Shown one piece after another: positions 28,428 to 38,600 of a DNA stretch of 64,000 bases (within the stretch, counting starts at the first letter, position 1; each line of letters starts with the position of its first letter). Under the pieces are notes generated by a model that was given only the letters and a program-made list of their open reading frames with translations, searched no databases and was not told the origin of the DNA. The position numbers and the translations under genes were made by a program. The stretch covers positions 124,001 to 188,000 of the forward strand of contig NZ_JAFREP010000013.1 in NCBI RefSeq assembly GCF_017377855.1, in the 5' to 3' direction. This DNA comes from Acanthopleuribacter pedis. GTDB taxonomy: Bacteria > Acidobacteriota > Holophagae > Acanthopleuribacterales > Acanthopleuribacteraceae.

Positions 28428-29723
28428 TTGGTTTTATATTTTCGTCGTTTCCTCGCCCTAACGTTGTTGCTGTCGGGCTTCGCCACCCTACACGCGCAAA
28501 CCGTGATCTACGCCGGTAAACTGATTGACGGCGTCAGCGATAAGGTTCGCGAAGAAGTCACGCTCGTCATCCAGGACGGCAAGATCGTTCGGGTCGAAAA
28601 GGGTTATATCTCCCTCAAGAAAGCCGACCGCGTCATCAATTTACGCGATTACACCCTGTTGCCCGGTTTCATCGACCTCCACACCCACCTCGACGGCGAA
28701 CTCCACGAGAAGGCCTATCAGGAACGTTTTTCCATGAACCCCGCCGATGTCGCCCTGCGCGCCACCGTTTACACCAAAGCCACGCTCCAGGCCGGGTTCA
28801 CCACCGTTCGCGATTTGGGCGACGCCTACAATGTCACCATTTCCCTGCGCGAGGCGATTGCCAAGGGTTGGATTGAAGGCCCGCGCATTTTTACCGCCGC
28901 CAAATCACTGGCAACCACCGGCGGCCACGCCGACCCCAGCAACGGCGTGAGCGCCGAACTGCAAGGCGATCCCGGTCCCAAGGAAGGCGTGATCAACGGC
29001 CCGGAGGACGCCCGTAAAGCCGTGCGCCAACGTTACAAAGACGGTGCCGACCTCATTAAAATCACCGCGACCGGCGGCGTCTTAAGCCTCGCCAAAAGCG
29101 GCCAAAACCCGCAATTCACCATGGAAGAACTGGAAGCGATTATTTCCACCGCGAATGATTACGGCTTCCACGTCGCCGCCCACGCCCACGGCGCCGAGGG
29201 CATTAACCGCGCGCTGCGCGCCGGTGTGCGCACCATTGAACACGGTACCTACCTCAACGAGGAAGGCATCAAACTCCTCAAGGAAAAAGAGGCCTGGCTG
29301 GTGCCCACCTTGATGGCGGGTGAAACGGTCCTGGAGATGGGTAAAGAAGAAGGCGCCTTGCCGCCGGTTGTCGCCCAAAAAGCGGTGATCGTCGGTCAAT
29401 ACATGCTCGACAACTTCAGTCGCGCCGTCAAAGCGGGCGTGCCCATTGCCTTCGGCACGGACTGCGGTGTCAGTCCCCACGGCCGTAACGCGCGCGAGTT
29501 CGTGCTCATGGTTCAAAACGGCATGAAACCCATGGCGGCCATCAAAGCGGCCACCTCGGTTGCCGCCGAGGTTTTGCGCCAAGACGATTTAGGCGCCTTA
29601 ACCGAGGGTAAAATCGCCGACATCGTGGCCGTGAAAGGCGATCCCATTGCCGACATCGCCATTTTGCAAAACGTCGCTTTCGTCATGAAAGACGGCAAAG
29701 TCTACCGCGAAGATTTGGATTAA
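28428..29723 (+). CDS. Secreted metal-dependent amidohydrolase
   Basis: TTG 28428 lies six bases after AGGAGGT, and translation from it begins with the signal peptide MVLYFRRFLALTLLLSGFATLHAQ; the longer frame to 28344 is not supported. The 431-residue enzyme has all amidohydrolase landmarks: LLPGFIDLHTHLDG (HxH), DLIKITATGG (likely carboxylated Lys), HVAAHAHG, TIEHGTYL, and IAFGTDCGVSPHG with the catalytic Asp, then GKIADIVAVKGDP. It is closest in style to imidazolonepropionase / Xaa-Pro-dipeptidase-like exported amidohydrolases that cleave dipeptides or cyclic amides. Substrate unproven. Confidence 0.88.
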   Translation: MVLYFRRFLALTLLLSGFATLHAQTVIYAGKLIDGVSDKVREEVTLVIQDGKIVRVEKGYISLKKADRVINLRDYTLLPGFIDLHTHLDGELHEKAYQERFSMNPADVALRATVYTKATLQAGFTTVRDLGDAYNVTISLREAIAKGWIEGPRIFTAAKSLATTGGHADPSNGVSAELQGDPGPKEGVINGPEDARKAVRQRYKDGADLIKITATGGVLSLAKSGQNPQFTMEELEAIISTANDYGFHVAAHAHGAEGINRALRAGVRTIEHGTYLNEEGIKLLKEKEAWLVPTLMAGETVLEMGKEEGALPPVVAQKAVIVGQYMLDNFSRAVKAGVPIAFGTDCGVSPHGRNAREFVLMVQNGMKPMAAIKAATSVAAEVLRQDDLGALTEGKIADIVAVKGDPIADIAILQNVAFVMKDGKVYREDLD

Positions 29724-29729
29724 ACGGCA

Positions 29730-29766
29730 GCGGCCGGCGTGGGTTCTTAGGTCTTACGCCGGCCGC
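29730..29766. terminator. Strong hairpin between convergent genes
   Basis: GCGGCCGGCGT (29730-29740) and ACGCCGGCCGC (29756-29766) form a perfect 11-bp stem right after the amidohydrolase stop. There is no T-run, so intrinsic termination is uncertain, but its place between convergent genes fits. Confidence 0.55.
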
Positions 29767-29794
29767 GCTTCCGCCAACGCCCACACATTTCCCA

Positions 29795-29836
29795 CGAGGC
29801 TCCGCGGCAGAATTCCTCGAGAGAAGTACGGGCTAG
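29795..29836. mobile_element. MITE-like repeat remnant (one end) at a stop codon
   Basis: CCGCGGCAGAATTCCT, then a diverged GAGAGAAGTACGGG and CTAG, match the terminus seen at 57855 and 61133. CTAG occupies 29833-29836, so the reverse complement supplies the TAG stop of the DUF3857 gene. Only about 40 bases of the element remain. Confidence 0.65.
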
Positions 29837-31818
29837 GGCGCCGTTCCTTTTTCAAAAACCAAGGTCGCCAAATCGGCACGACCCGCGCCGGCCAGTTCCA
29901 GCAAAGCGCCAAACGAACGTTTGTCCTGACGGGTTTTGTTCAGCGAGATGCGGCGCGCCATCGAAAACGAACCCGGTGCCGCATCAACCGCCGCTTTTAC
30001 TTCCCCGAACTGGTTCGACAGAGACACCGCTTGGGGTGGTTCCACCAAACGCCAGTGTTCGGGATAGGTTAAGGACACCGTTTTTTCCATCATCAGGTCA
30101 TAAGGCACCACCACGTCGGAACGCCGTTCCGCCACGTCCGTTTTCACCGACAACTCACGCAACGCACGGAACAACCCGCTGGGCCGGAACAGCACTTCTT
30201 CCGGGGTAACCACCAAGGCGTTGTCGATTTGGTAGGTCAGTTTGATCTGCAGCGGTTTTTTGTGATCCGCTAAATCCACCACCTTCACTTCGACCTGGGT
30301 CGGCGCACCGTCATTGAAGGTGATCCAGTCCCGCAACCTTGTCTCCCGTTCCTCCTCGCTCAAGTCACCCAACTCGGCCCGTGCCGAAACCGCCCGCGAA
30401 CCCCTCAGTACCTTGCGTTCCGCGACCTCAACCACACCGTCTTCTCGCAGGACCAAATCCAAGCTTTCCTGCTCACCGTTTTCAGCCAAATTCCCCTCGG
30501 GGATTTTGACGATCCGCGCACGCCCGGACTGATCGGCAATCAGCGCGTGTTGGCCTTGCAGCGGTTGCGGTAAGTGATCAATCGGCATGCCCTGAATGTA
30601 GGGCAACACAAAATACAGCTTCCGCTCCAGCTTGACGCGGAGGGCTGGAAAGGTGAACTGACCGGAGGAAATGAAGTTTGTGTCGAAATGCCCGTCCGCG
30701 GCCGAGTGGATCATGAGGAACTCGCTGTTGATGCCGACATGCCGCAACATTTCCATTGTGAGCGCCGTGTTCATGAAGGGGTTGCCGCGTTTTTCAGCCA
30801 ATATCTTGGCAAAATTGCCGACATCGCCGCCGGTGGGATCCACCTGCTCTTGAACATAAGTCACAATCGCGTCCAACTTGGCCGCGGGATCGTCCAAACC
30901 CTTGGTTACCTTGAGGGCAACACGCGCAACGCGACTTGAAAACGTGGCGCGGTTGCGGTGCACCCCGGCGCGCAAATCATTGCCCATGGCTTCCCAATGA
31001 CGCGGCGCCTTGTAAAAGGTATCGCCTACCTTTAATTCGGTGACCATCAGCTCAGCATACAAGGCTTTTTCTTTGAACCAGGGGCTCATCGGCTCTTCAA
31101 TCACCGCCGGCACATCGGTTTGCTCGTAACGCAGGATACGTTTGTTACCTGCCGAATTGTGTTGCACCTTAAAGTCTAACCGCTGATTTTCGGCGACCTC
31201 TTTCACTTTGATTTTCCACCAATCAGGATAGGCGTAAGAAAAGATCACCCGTTTACAGGGGATCGCAAATTGCAGGGGCACATCGTGGTAGAGCGGCGGA
31301 TTTTTGAAAGGATTGGCGCGGAACACCTCAATCTGCTCGTCAATCACCGTCCCTTGAATCAGACCGGGGTAAGCGAACTTGTAGGTGGTTGAACCGTCGG
31401 CGTGAACCTTGGCCTGAAAGTCATCCGCCGTAAAGGTTTTGGTTTGACCGTCGGGCTGTCGCACAAAGAGATTGGCGACCTTAAAGGTATCGCCGCGTTC
31501 CAAATTAAACGAGAAGGTTCCCAGCGTTGCGTCCTTGGGATCGAGGACCAGGTAATTGCGGCGATGCAACTCGAAGTAACGCCATTTGGCGGCGTGGGGC
31601 AAAAATCCCGAGGTAATCACATGTTCCAGCGTGCGCTCGTAATTGAGCATCACGCCCGGCACCTCGCCGTATTGTTGCGTGAGTTCGGCGGCGGTTGGAG
31701 ACTGCGCCGTCGCGCCGGACCCAGTTTCGCCGGGCAGGTAGGTCACGCGTTTGGATTGGCTACATTGGAGAAACATCAAACCCAACAGAAGCAGGGTCGC
31801 TGTACGGTACAGATTCAA
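29833..31818 (-). CDS. DUF3857/transglutaminase-like lipoprotein lacking the catalytic triad
   Basis: TTG 31818 follows GAGGAG. The 661-residue product begins MNLYRTATLLLLGLMFLQC, with a lipobox (FLQC), so it is probably a lipoprotein. It has the DUF3857 beta-sandwich followed by a transglutaminase-like fold, as in its upstream partner. However, the catalytic Cys motif (GYGDCKDRA in the partner) reads RGNPFMNTALTMEML, and the His and Asp motifs are also gone (LERKLYFVLPYIQG). It is therefore probably a non-enzymatic paralogue. It is the second gene of an operon, 26 bases after the partner's stop; a repeat end forms the spacer. Confidence 0.78.
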   Translation of the reverse strand: MNLYRTATLLLLGLMFLQCSQSKRVTYLPGETGSGATAQSPTAAELTQQYGEVPGVMLNYERTLEHVITSGFLPHAAKWRYFELHRRNYLVLDPKDATLGTFSFNLERGDTFKVANLFVRQPDGQTKTFTADDFQAKVHADGSTTYKFAYPGLIQGTVIDEQIEVFRANPFKNPPLYHDVPLQFAIPCKRVIFSYAYPDWWKIKVKEVAENQRLDFKVQHNSAGNKRILRYEQTDVPAVIEEPMSPWFKEKALYAELMVTELKVGDTFYKAPRHWEAMGNDLRAGVHRNRATFSSRVARVALKVTKGLDDPAAKLDAIVTYVQEQVDPTGGDVGNFAKILAEKRGNPFMNTALTMEMLRHVGINSEFLMIHSAADGHFDTNFISSGQFTFPALRVKLERKLYFVLPYIQGMPIDHLPQPLQGQHALIADQSGRARIVKIPEGNLAENGEQESLDLVLREDGVVEVAERKVLRGSRAVSARAELGDLSEEERETRLRDWITFNDGAPTQVEVKVVDLADHKKPLQIKLTYQIDNALVVTPEEVLFRPSGLFRALRELSVKTDVAERRSDVVVPYDLMMEKTVSLTYPEHWRLVEPPQAVSLSNQFGEVKAAVDAAPGSFSMARRISLNKTRQDKRSFGALLELAGAGRADLATLVFEKGTAP

Positions 31819-31820
31819 AG

Positions 31821-31848
31821 GGAACTCCTCGTGAGAAATGCGGGTTAG
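31821..31848. mobile_element. Solo terminal repeat of the MITE-like family inside an operon
   Basis: CTCCTCGTGAGAAATGCGGG followed by TTAG matches the family terminus at 24 of about 26 positions. TTAG (31845-31848) gives the TAA stop of the upstream gene. The rest provides the GAGGAG Shine-Dalgarno of the downstream gene. Confidence 0.7.
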
Positions 31849-33653
31849 GGTGCATCCGCAGGTTTTAAGTGGAACATTTGATTGCGGGACTGCAGATAGG
31901 TTTTGGCAAAAGCAAAAAAGTCCTGTTTTTGGCCGTCATGGACCGCGGCAAAAGGCATGCGGTAGTGGTAATGAAATTGCTTCTTAACCCCGTCTACATT
32001 GCGTGCCTCGGCCTTGAAGAAGGCGCCATCGGCCACCCCTAGGGAGGTCGGTTCTCTTGGCGCCAACTCAAAACCCGCCGCCTCGATGTTCACATCCAGG
32101 GTGACCTCGACACGGCCGCCCAGTTCCAGCGGCAGGGGGTCGGCCTCACGGGGAAAGACGTCGCGGGTCACGCTCGCCATCGGTGCCGTCGGCACATACA
32201 GCCGGGTGCGCGAGTTCACCAGGAAACGCGACAATTCAACCTGGCTGGAAAAGGTCACGCTGTCGTCGCTGACTGTCACCGTGTCAAAATGCTCAAAGGA
32301 AAGGTAAACGAAGTGAACACCAACCAAGGCACTGAGGACGTTCTCGCGTTGCAAACCCGTGAGCGAAAGCGCGTGGTGGGCTTGGGCCAGCAGCCCCCCG
32401 CTGAAGGTGACTTGTGCCGTACCCCGAGCCGTCTCGCGATCCGCCTGGATCGTCACCGCCAAACGCGGCATACCGGCACGGCTCACCGAACGGACCATCT
32501 CTACGCCGTCCGGCCCGATGATCAAGGTGCGCCGTCCCACCGTCTTTTCATCGAGCAAACCAAAGGGCGCAAATTCATTGGTGGGATCGAAAAACCACCA
32601 ATCCTCGCCCTCGCGCCACGCACAAATCACATGGTTGAACAGGCGCGCATGGACCGCCTTGGTTTCGGGTTGGACCTCGGTAGAGAGGAGCGCAAGCCGA
32701 ACATCCAAACCCAATTCAGCCGCCATATCGCGAACCAGCAACGCACGATCTTTACAATCACCGTAACCTTGAGCCAACACTTGCGCGGAAGGTCGCGGAA
32801 TGATCGCGCCGCGACCCAGTTCGTCGGCGACATAACGAATGTTGCCGCGCACGTAATCGTGTAAGGCGGTTAACTTGGCGCGCGGTGTCTCGGCCGCGGC
32901 CGTCAAAGCGACGGCCTTCGCCTTACCCGCCGCATCCAGACCGGGCAAGGCCGCAACTTGCGCCCCATACCAACGCCCAAAAGAATCGGCGGTGAACCCA
33001 TTCAAAGGCCGACCGTCCCGACTCATTTTGGGTAGGACCATGGCAAGCGTATCGTTAAAGGAGAAGTAGGGCCGCGTTACCCTGCGCGACGGAAAGCGAC
33101 AGATCCAAGTGGTTTGTGTCGCCCTGGGTCGTTTCACCGTAAATTCGGGCACCTCCCCGGGTGCATAAACCTCGAACGCGACCTGGACGTCGGCGGGGTG
33201 GTGGAAGGTCAAAATCACCTCGGCGACACCGTCTTCATTGGGAATCGTTACCCACGGCAGCATGGTGATTTCAGGAAACTTTTGGCGATACGTGGTCACC
33301 ACCGTTGCACCTTTTTTAAGGTAGCGACCGGTATTGATTTCATGGATGGTGGGGCCACCCAGAAACACGTCTTCCATCTCGGGCCGATGGGTGCGGTAAG
33401 CGCCTTTAGGCAGGATCTTTTGACCAACGCGACAGCGTAGCTCGCGAACATCGGAAAAGGTGGATGCCGGTACAAAAATGCGGGCGTCTTCCAGCGTCGG
33501 TTCCCGGTGCAAGGTTTTCTTGAGGGTGACCTCGGCCGAAACACGGGGCCCCTCGGGCCCCTCGGTTTGGACCTTGTATTCGATGTGCCGGGACAGGCTG
33601 ACATCGGCGCCAACCCACTGCAGCATGCCACAAAAAAGAAGCAAAGAAATCAT
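31845..33653 (-). CDS. DUF3857/transglutaminase-like protein with intact triad
   Basis: ATG 33653 has GGAG five bases upstream and starts with a short signal peptide (MISLLLFCGMLQWVGA). The 602-residue protein has an N-terminal DUF3857 beta-sandwich (about 20-210). A transglutaminase-like domain follows (about 235-370) with C300 in QGYGDCKDRALLV, H341 in LFNHVICAW and D356 in FFDPTNEFAPFG, the canonical papain-like triad. A beta-rich C-terminal domain follows. Periplasmic. Such proteins may act as peptidases or crosslinkers; the substrate is unknown. First gene of a two-gene operon with the degenerate lipoprotein paralogue. Confidence 0.85.
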   Translation of the reverse strand: MISLLLFCGMLQWVGADVSLSRHIEYKVQTEGPEGPRVSAEVTLKKTLHREPTLEDARIFVPASTFSDVRELRCRVGQKILPKGAYRTHRPEMEDVFLGGPTIHEINTGRYLKKGATVVTTYRQKFPEITMLPWVTIPNEDGVAEVILTFHHPADVQVAFEVYAPGEVPEFTVKRPRATQTTWICRFPSRRVTRPYFSFNDTLAMVLPKMSRDGRPLNGFTADSFGRWYGAQVAALPGLDAAGKAKAVALTAAAETPRAKLTALHDYVRGNIRYVADELGRGAIIPRPSAQVLAQGYGDCKDRALLVRDMAAELGLDVRLALLSTEVQPETKAVHARLFNHVICAWREGEDWWFFDPTNEFAPFGLLDEKTVGRRTLIIGPDGVEMVRSVSRAGMPRLAVTIQADRETARGTAQVTFSGGLLAQAHHALSLTGLQRENVLSALVGVHFVYLSFEHFDTVTVSDDSVTFSSQVELSRFLVNSRTRLYVPTAPMASVTRDVFPREADPLPLELGGRVEVTLDVNIEAAGFELAPREPTSLGVADGAFFKAEARNVDGVKKQFHYHYRMPFAAVHDGQKQDFFAFAKTYLQSRNQMFHLKPADAP

Positions 33654-33910
33654 GGTAACTCCGTCAAAACAGGCGAGGCGCCGCGCGCACCAAAAGACCC
33701 CGTTCAGCCTGCCGGTGGAACCGCGATAAGCATGCGCGGCGACCTCCTAAACAGAAACGCGCATCCAAGCGCGAAAAACGATGACAAGCCGGCGCTTTTT
33801 TCACCAACACGCGTTGCGCCTACTACCATAAGCAAGAAAAGAAGCGAAAAAGGTGTCCCGAATTTGTTTAAAGGGCCGACTTTTTCCGAGTACGGGCCGT
33901 CAAACCAAGA

Positions 33911-34974
33911 CGACGCCCTCGCGGTGCTGGGCCAGGATGCCTGAGCCGAAGGTGTAGGTGGCGATGGGTGGGCCGCGATCTGCTTGGATCTCGGCCAAAA
34001 CCGCCGCGTAACTTCGATTGGTGTCGACCAGGTAGTCGGTGCGGACACCATCCCGCGTGATCGCGATGCGGTTGCCGGCCACGTCGTGGTGGTAGTCCGC
34101 GCTGCCTTGCGCGGTCAGCGCCCGCGCCAATCGGCCCGCTCGGTCGTATTCGTAAACCACGCTGCCGTCCGAGCGAGCCTCGCGGGTTAGGTTGCCGGCG
34201 GCATCGTAGCTGTAGCGCGTGGTGCCGGTTTCGTCTTCGCTTTGTTCGAGGCGGTCGTTGACATCGTACTCGGACAGGTAAACCACGCCGTTTTTCTCGA
34301 CACGGGTGCGGTTCCCGACGGCGTCGTAACGGTAACCCAGCACCAGATCGAGCCCCTCGGCCGGGGCCGAGACGATTTCCTCTACCAAACGGGAGAGCGC
34401 GTCGTAGCCGTAACCGTGGACGGCGCCGGTGTGATCGGTCAAGCGCGTTCGGTTACCACGCGGGTCGAAGCCGGCCGTGTAGCCGGCAAGCAAGGTACCG
34501 TCCGAGGACACCAAGTCCATGGCTTCGATGCGGTTCATGCGGTCGTACCCATAGCTCTGGACGTTGCCGTTGGGGTATTCGACCTGCTCGCGCAGGCCGT
34601 CGGGGGTATAACCGATGGTGAACACCTCGCCGGTCGCCGCGGTGACCCGGGACAGCCGGCCCGCCGCGTCAAAGGCGTAACCCGTGGTGCCGAACGGGGT
34701 GGTCACCCCGGTGCGGTCGCCGGCCGCGTTATAGCTGTAGGTCAGCCAGGAACCGCGTGACGCGTCGACCCACTGGAGCCGTCCGCTTGGGTCGTCGCGG
34801 TAGCTTCTCGAACCGCTCGGGCCCTCGCTGCCGGTGAGCAAACCGACGGCATTGTAGTGGAACCGGAAGGCTGTACCGTCGTCGAAACGGCGCACCACGA
34901 GGCGGTCCCTCAGGTCGTAGGTCTCGTGAAAGGTCCGGCCGTTGAAAGCCGGCTAGGTCAGGCCGCTACCCACC
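33911..34974 (-). pseudogene. Displaced Rhs core fragment, duplicate of part of the giant Rhs gene
   Basis: This 1,064-base stretch aligns without gaps to 36589-37652 inside the giant Rhs gene (constant offset 2678), with only scattered differences, apart from ten mismatched bases at 34948-34957. It encodes YD repeats (GYRYDAVGNRTR, YSYDAAGNLTREA). The frame is broken upstream by an in-frame TAG in that mismatched block and ends just past GILAQHREGV, before the conserved DPTG core end. There is no signal peptide, no toxin tip and no partner immunity gene. This is the typical look of a displaced rhs fragment left after tip exchange or of a partial recombination product. Confidence 0.85.
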
Positions 34975-35171
34975 GCGCGGTTGGTAAAAACCACCATCCC
35001 ACCATTGAAAAACACCCTCACAGGAAACACTATATCTCACCTAACACAAGTACCTCACCAACAGTTCCTATATTATTCAATAACGTACCGCACTAGAACA
35101 AAATCAAAACGAGTATCTTTACTTCAATCATAGCCTTTCGCCATTTCGCCCGCACAAAAAAGAGAGACCTA
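34975..35171. other. AT-rich spacer between the immunity gene and the Rhs fragment
   Basis: About 200 bases, clearly AT-richer than the surroundings, continuing the composition of the toxin-tip/immunity cassette. No gene seen. Confidence 0.5.
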
Positions 35172-35693
35172 CTACACTCGGCCTTTATATTCATTTTTAA
35201 TATATTCAATCAGTTTTAAGAAACTTCCCTTTTGATCCACGTCGTCTCTTTGGCCTAGACAAGTTTCAATCAAAGGTTTTACACCAACTTTCTTCTCAAC
35301 GGCACTTTTACCCAATACAAAGCCATCTTTAGGGTTATGCCAGCTATTGTATAAATGAATTACGCCTTGCACACCCTCTTTATTTTCCAAGCAAGCTTGG
35401 AATACCCTATAGTCTTCAAGACTCTGATCTATAAGATCCTTTGCATCAGGAAAAACATAAACTGCTATCCCTTCAAAAGATGAAAATTTCTCATAGAACT
35501 CTTCCAAAAAGAAGACTCTCTGAACTACAGCCTCCAAAGTCAATCTTTGCCCATCCTTTTTTATAACCGTTGATATATAACTATCACTTTCATTTAAGAA
35601 GACTTCCTCTTTTGGACTTCCCCACCAAAGCGCAGGTCTTTCTACAAATTCTCTCGGATCACCAAACTTAAATCCAAAAAACCTCACCCTCAT
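35172..35693 (-). CDS. Probable immunity protein of the Rhs toxin
   Basis: The 173-residue product starts at ATG 35693, which overlaps the TGA of the Rhs gene by one base (TGATG), with GGAAGGGG upstream inside the toxin-tip coding sequence. It has no signal peptide and no membrane segment. It is charged (MRVRFFGFKFGDPREFVE...), with a helical second half, so it is cytoplasmic. I recognise no family. Position directly after a polymorphic-toxin tip, tight translational coupling and the same AT-rich composition as the tip all point to the cognate immunity protein. Confidence 0.72.
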   Translation of the reverse strand: MRVRFFGFKFGDPREFVERPALWWGSPKEEVFLNESDSYISTVIKKDGQRLTLEAVVQRVFFLEEFYEKFSSFEGIAVYVFPDAKDLIDQSLEDYRVFQACLENKEGVQGVIHLYNSWHNPKDGFVLGKSAVEKKVGVKPLIETCLGQRDDVDQKGSFLKLIEYIKNEYKGRV

Positions 35694-38600
35694 CAATTCC
35701 CCTTCCTCTTACTGGCCAGATCGCTCAAAATTTCGAGTAGCAAATCATAAGCTTCTCTTGGAAACGTATCATACCCTTCTTCAACAATGAATTCTAGACC
35801 TTTGGGAACCTCCCAATCATTGTGCAATAGGACATTCCCTATATAAGCACCATCAACTACATCCCCATCGGGCTTTATAAAGACCCAATGGTTTCCACCT
35901 GGTTGACCAGGAAGCGCATTAACAACTCCAACCTTTCCATCTGAGGAAGGGCTTGTCGATAAACCAAACTTTTTGGCCGCTTTCTGCGCACACTCTACAC
36001 AGCTTGCACCTGTTACTTGACCCCCAATTGAGTTACTAAAACTACCTCTAAACCCTTTAACCTTCTCTATCTTCGGCCCCATTCGAAAAAGAAAACTCAT
36101 CGCAGAAAGTGCAGGCAACGATGCTGTAGAAATTAAAAACTCTCGGGACATCTCATCTTCGTTTTTCCCCAGTCCAGCATCAAGAATTTGTGTTCCCGTA
36201 TTGATTTGGATGTCTTGCAAAGCATCACGGATTGAGTTGGCGGCGCTGATGTCGGCGAGGCTGAAGTAACCCGTGGGGTCGATGTTCATGACCGGGTTGG
36301 CTTCGGCGTAGAGGTATTTGTTGAGCGTTAGGGGCCGGCCGTCGCGGCCCGGCCACAGATCCATGGTCGTGAAGCGGCCCCGGCGTGGCGCCATTTGGCG
36401 TGCGCGCAGGTTGTACCAGCCGGTGTGCGCGTCGAAACGCTCGCCGCTGTAGCGGTACGGGTTGGGCGTGTCGCCCGGGCTGCTGAGTTCGGTGCCCCAG
36501 GCCTCGTAGCGGATGCGGTCCGTGATCGCCCCCGTCGCGTCACTTAGCGCCGTGACGTTGTGGTGCGGGTCGTGGTGGTGGAAGGCGGCGACGCCCTCGC
36601 GGTGCTGGGCCAGGATGCCTGAGCCGAAGGTGTAGGTGGCGATGGGTGGGCCGCGATCTGCTTGGATCTCTGCCAAAACCGCCGCGTAGCTTCTATTGGT
36701 GTCGACCAGGTAGTCGGTGCGGACACCAGCCCGCGTGATCGCGATGCGGTTGCCGGAAACGTCGTGGTGGTAGTCCGCGCTGCCTTGCGCGGTCAGCGCC
36801 CGCGCCAATCGGCCCGCTCGGTCGTATTCGTATACCACGCTGCCGTCCGGGCGGTCCTCGCGGGTTAGGTTGCCGGCGGCATCGTAGCTGTAGCGCGTGG
36901 TGCCGGTTTCGTCTTCGCTTTGTTCGAGCCGGTCGTTGACATCGTACTCGGACAGGTAAACCACGCCGTTTTTCTCGACACGGGTGCGGTTCCCGACGGC
37001 GTCGTAACGGTAACCCAGCACCAGGTCGAGCCCCTCGACCGGGGCCGAGACGGTTTCCTCTACCAAACGGGAGAGGGCGTCGTAGCCGTAACCGTGGACG
37101 GCGCCGGTGTGATCGGTCAAGCGCGTTCGGTTACCACGCGGGTCGAAACCGGCCGTATAGCCGGCAAGCATGGTACCGTCCGAGGACACCAAGTCCATGG
37201 CTTCGATGCGGTTCATGCGGTCGTACCCATAGCTCTGGACGTTGCCGTTGGGGTATTCGACCCGCTCGCGCAGGCCGTCGGGGGTATAACCGATGGTGAA
37301 CACCTCGCCGGTCGCCGCGGTGACCCGGGACAGCCGGCCCGCCGCGTCAAAGGCGTAACCCGTGGTGCCGAACGGGGTGGTCACCCCGGTGCGTTCGCCG
37401 GCCGCGTTATAGCTGTAGGTCAGCCAGGTGCCGCGTGACGCGTCGACCCGCTGGAGCCGTCCGCTTGGGTCGTAGCGGTAACTTCTCGAACCGCTCGGGC
37501 CCTCGCTGCCGGTGAGCAAACCGACGGCATTGTAGTGGAACCGGAAGGCTGTACCGTCGTCGAAACGGCGCGCCACGAGGCGGTCGCTCAGGTCGTAGGT
37601 CTCGTGAAAGGTCCGGCCGTTGAAATCGCGGTGGCTCAGGCGGTTACCCACGGCGTCGTAGGTGAAGGCCTCGGCGGCGCCGTTGGGCAAGATCCGCGCG
37701 AGCACCCGACCCAAGGCATCGTAACGCCATTCGGTGGTGCGCCCCTCGGCATCGGTTTGCGCCACTTTTTGGCCGATTTCGTTGTAACGGTAGGAGGTCA
37801 CGCCGCCCAATGGGTCGGTGACGCTGGTCAGTCGTTCCAGCACATCGTAACCGTAACGGGTAACCTGGCCCGCCTGGTCAATGGTGCGCACGAGCAAATC
37901 GCGCGCGTCGTAAATCCATTGCGCCTCGGTTCCGTCGGCGTGGAACACGTGGGTTTTGCGACCCTTGGCGTCGTGCCTGAAACCGATCTCGCGCCCGCTG
38001 GGCAGGATCCGCCGCGTCGGGTTACCGGCGGGATCGTATTGGGTGACGGTTGTACCACCGACCCCGTCAATCACGGCAACCTCGCGATCCAAAACGTCGT
38101 AGCGGGTTTCCCGACGGCGTCCCATCGCATCCACCACCGCGGTCTGCCGGTTCAAGGCATCGTATTCGTAGGCGGTCACCCCGCCAACAGCGTCTCGAGC
38201 GCTTACCATCCGTCCGGCGGCATCCCGTTCGAACCGCTGCACCGCACCAAAGGAATTGGTTTCACTGATGCGGTGCCCTTCCCCATCGTAGGTGTACAGG
38301 ATGCGGGTCCCGTCGGGAAAAAGGCGCGCAACCTCCTGACCCAAGGGTGAATAACGAACCTGGGTTTCCCGTCCGGCGGCGTCCCGCGCCAACACCATTC
38401 GCCCGTTGGCATCGTATTCACGGCGCGACGCGTGCCCCAAGGCATCGACCCGGCTCAGCCAACGCCCCTCGCGGTCATAGCGGGTTTCGGTATGCACGGC
38501 CTCGCGTTCACCGTTGGGCAAGGTTCGGTAGCGGGTCTCGCTCAGTTGGTGACCGCGATGGTCGGTCAAATACTCGGTCACATTGCCCGCGGCATCCACG

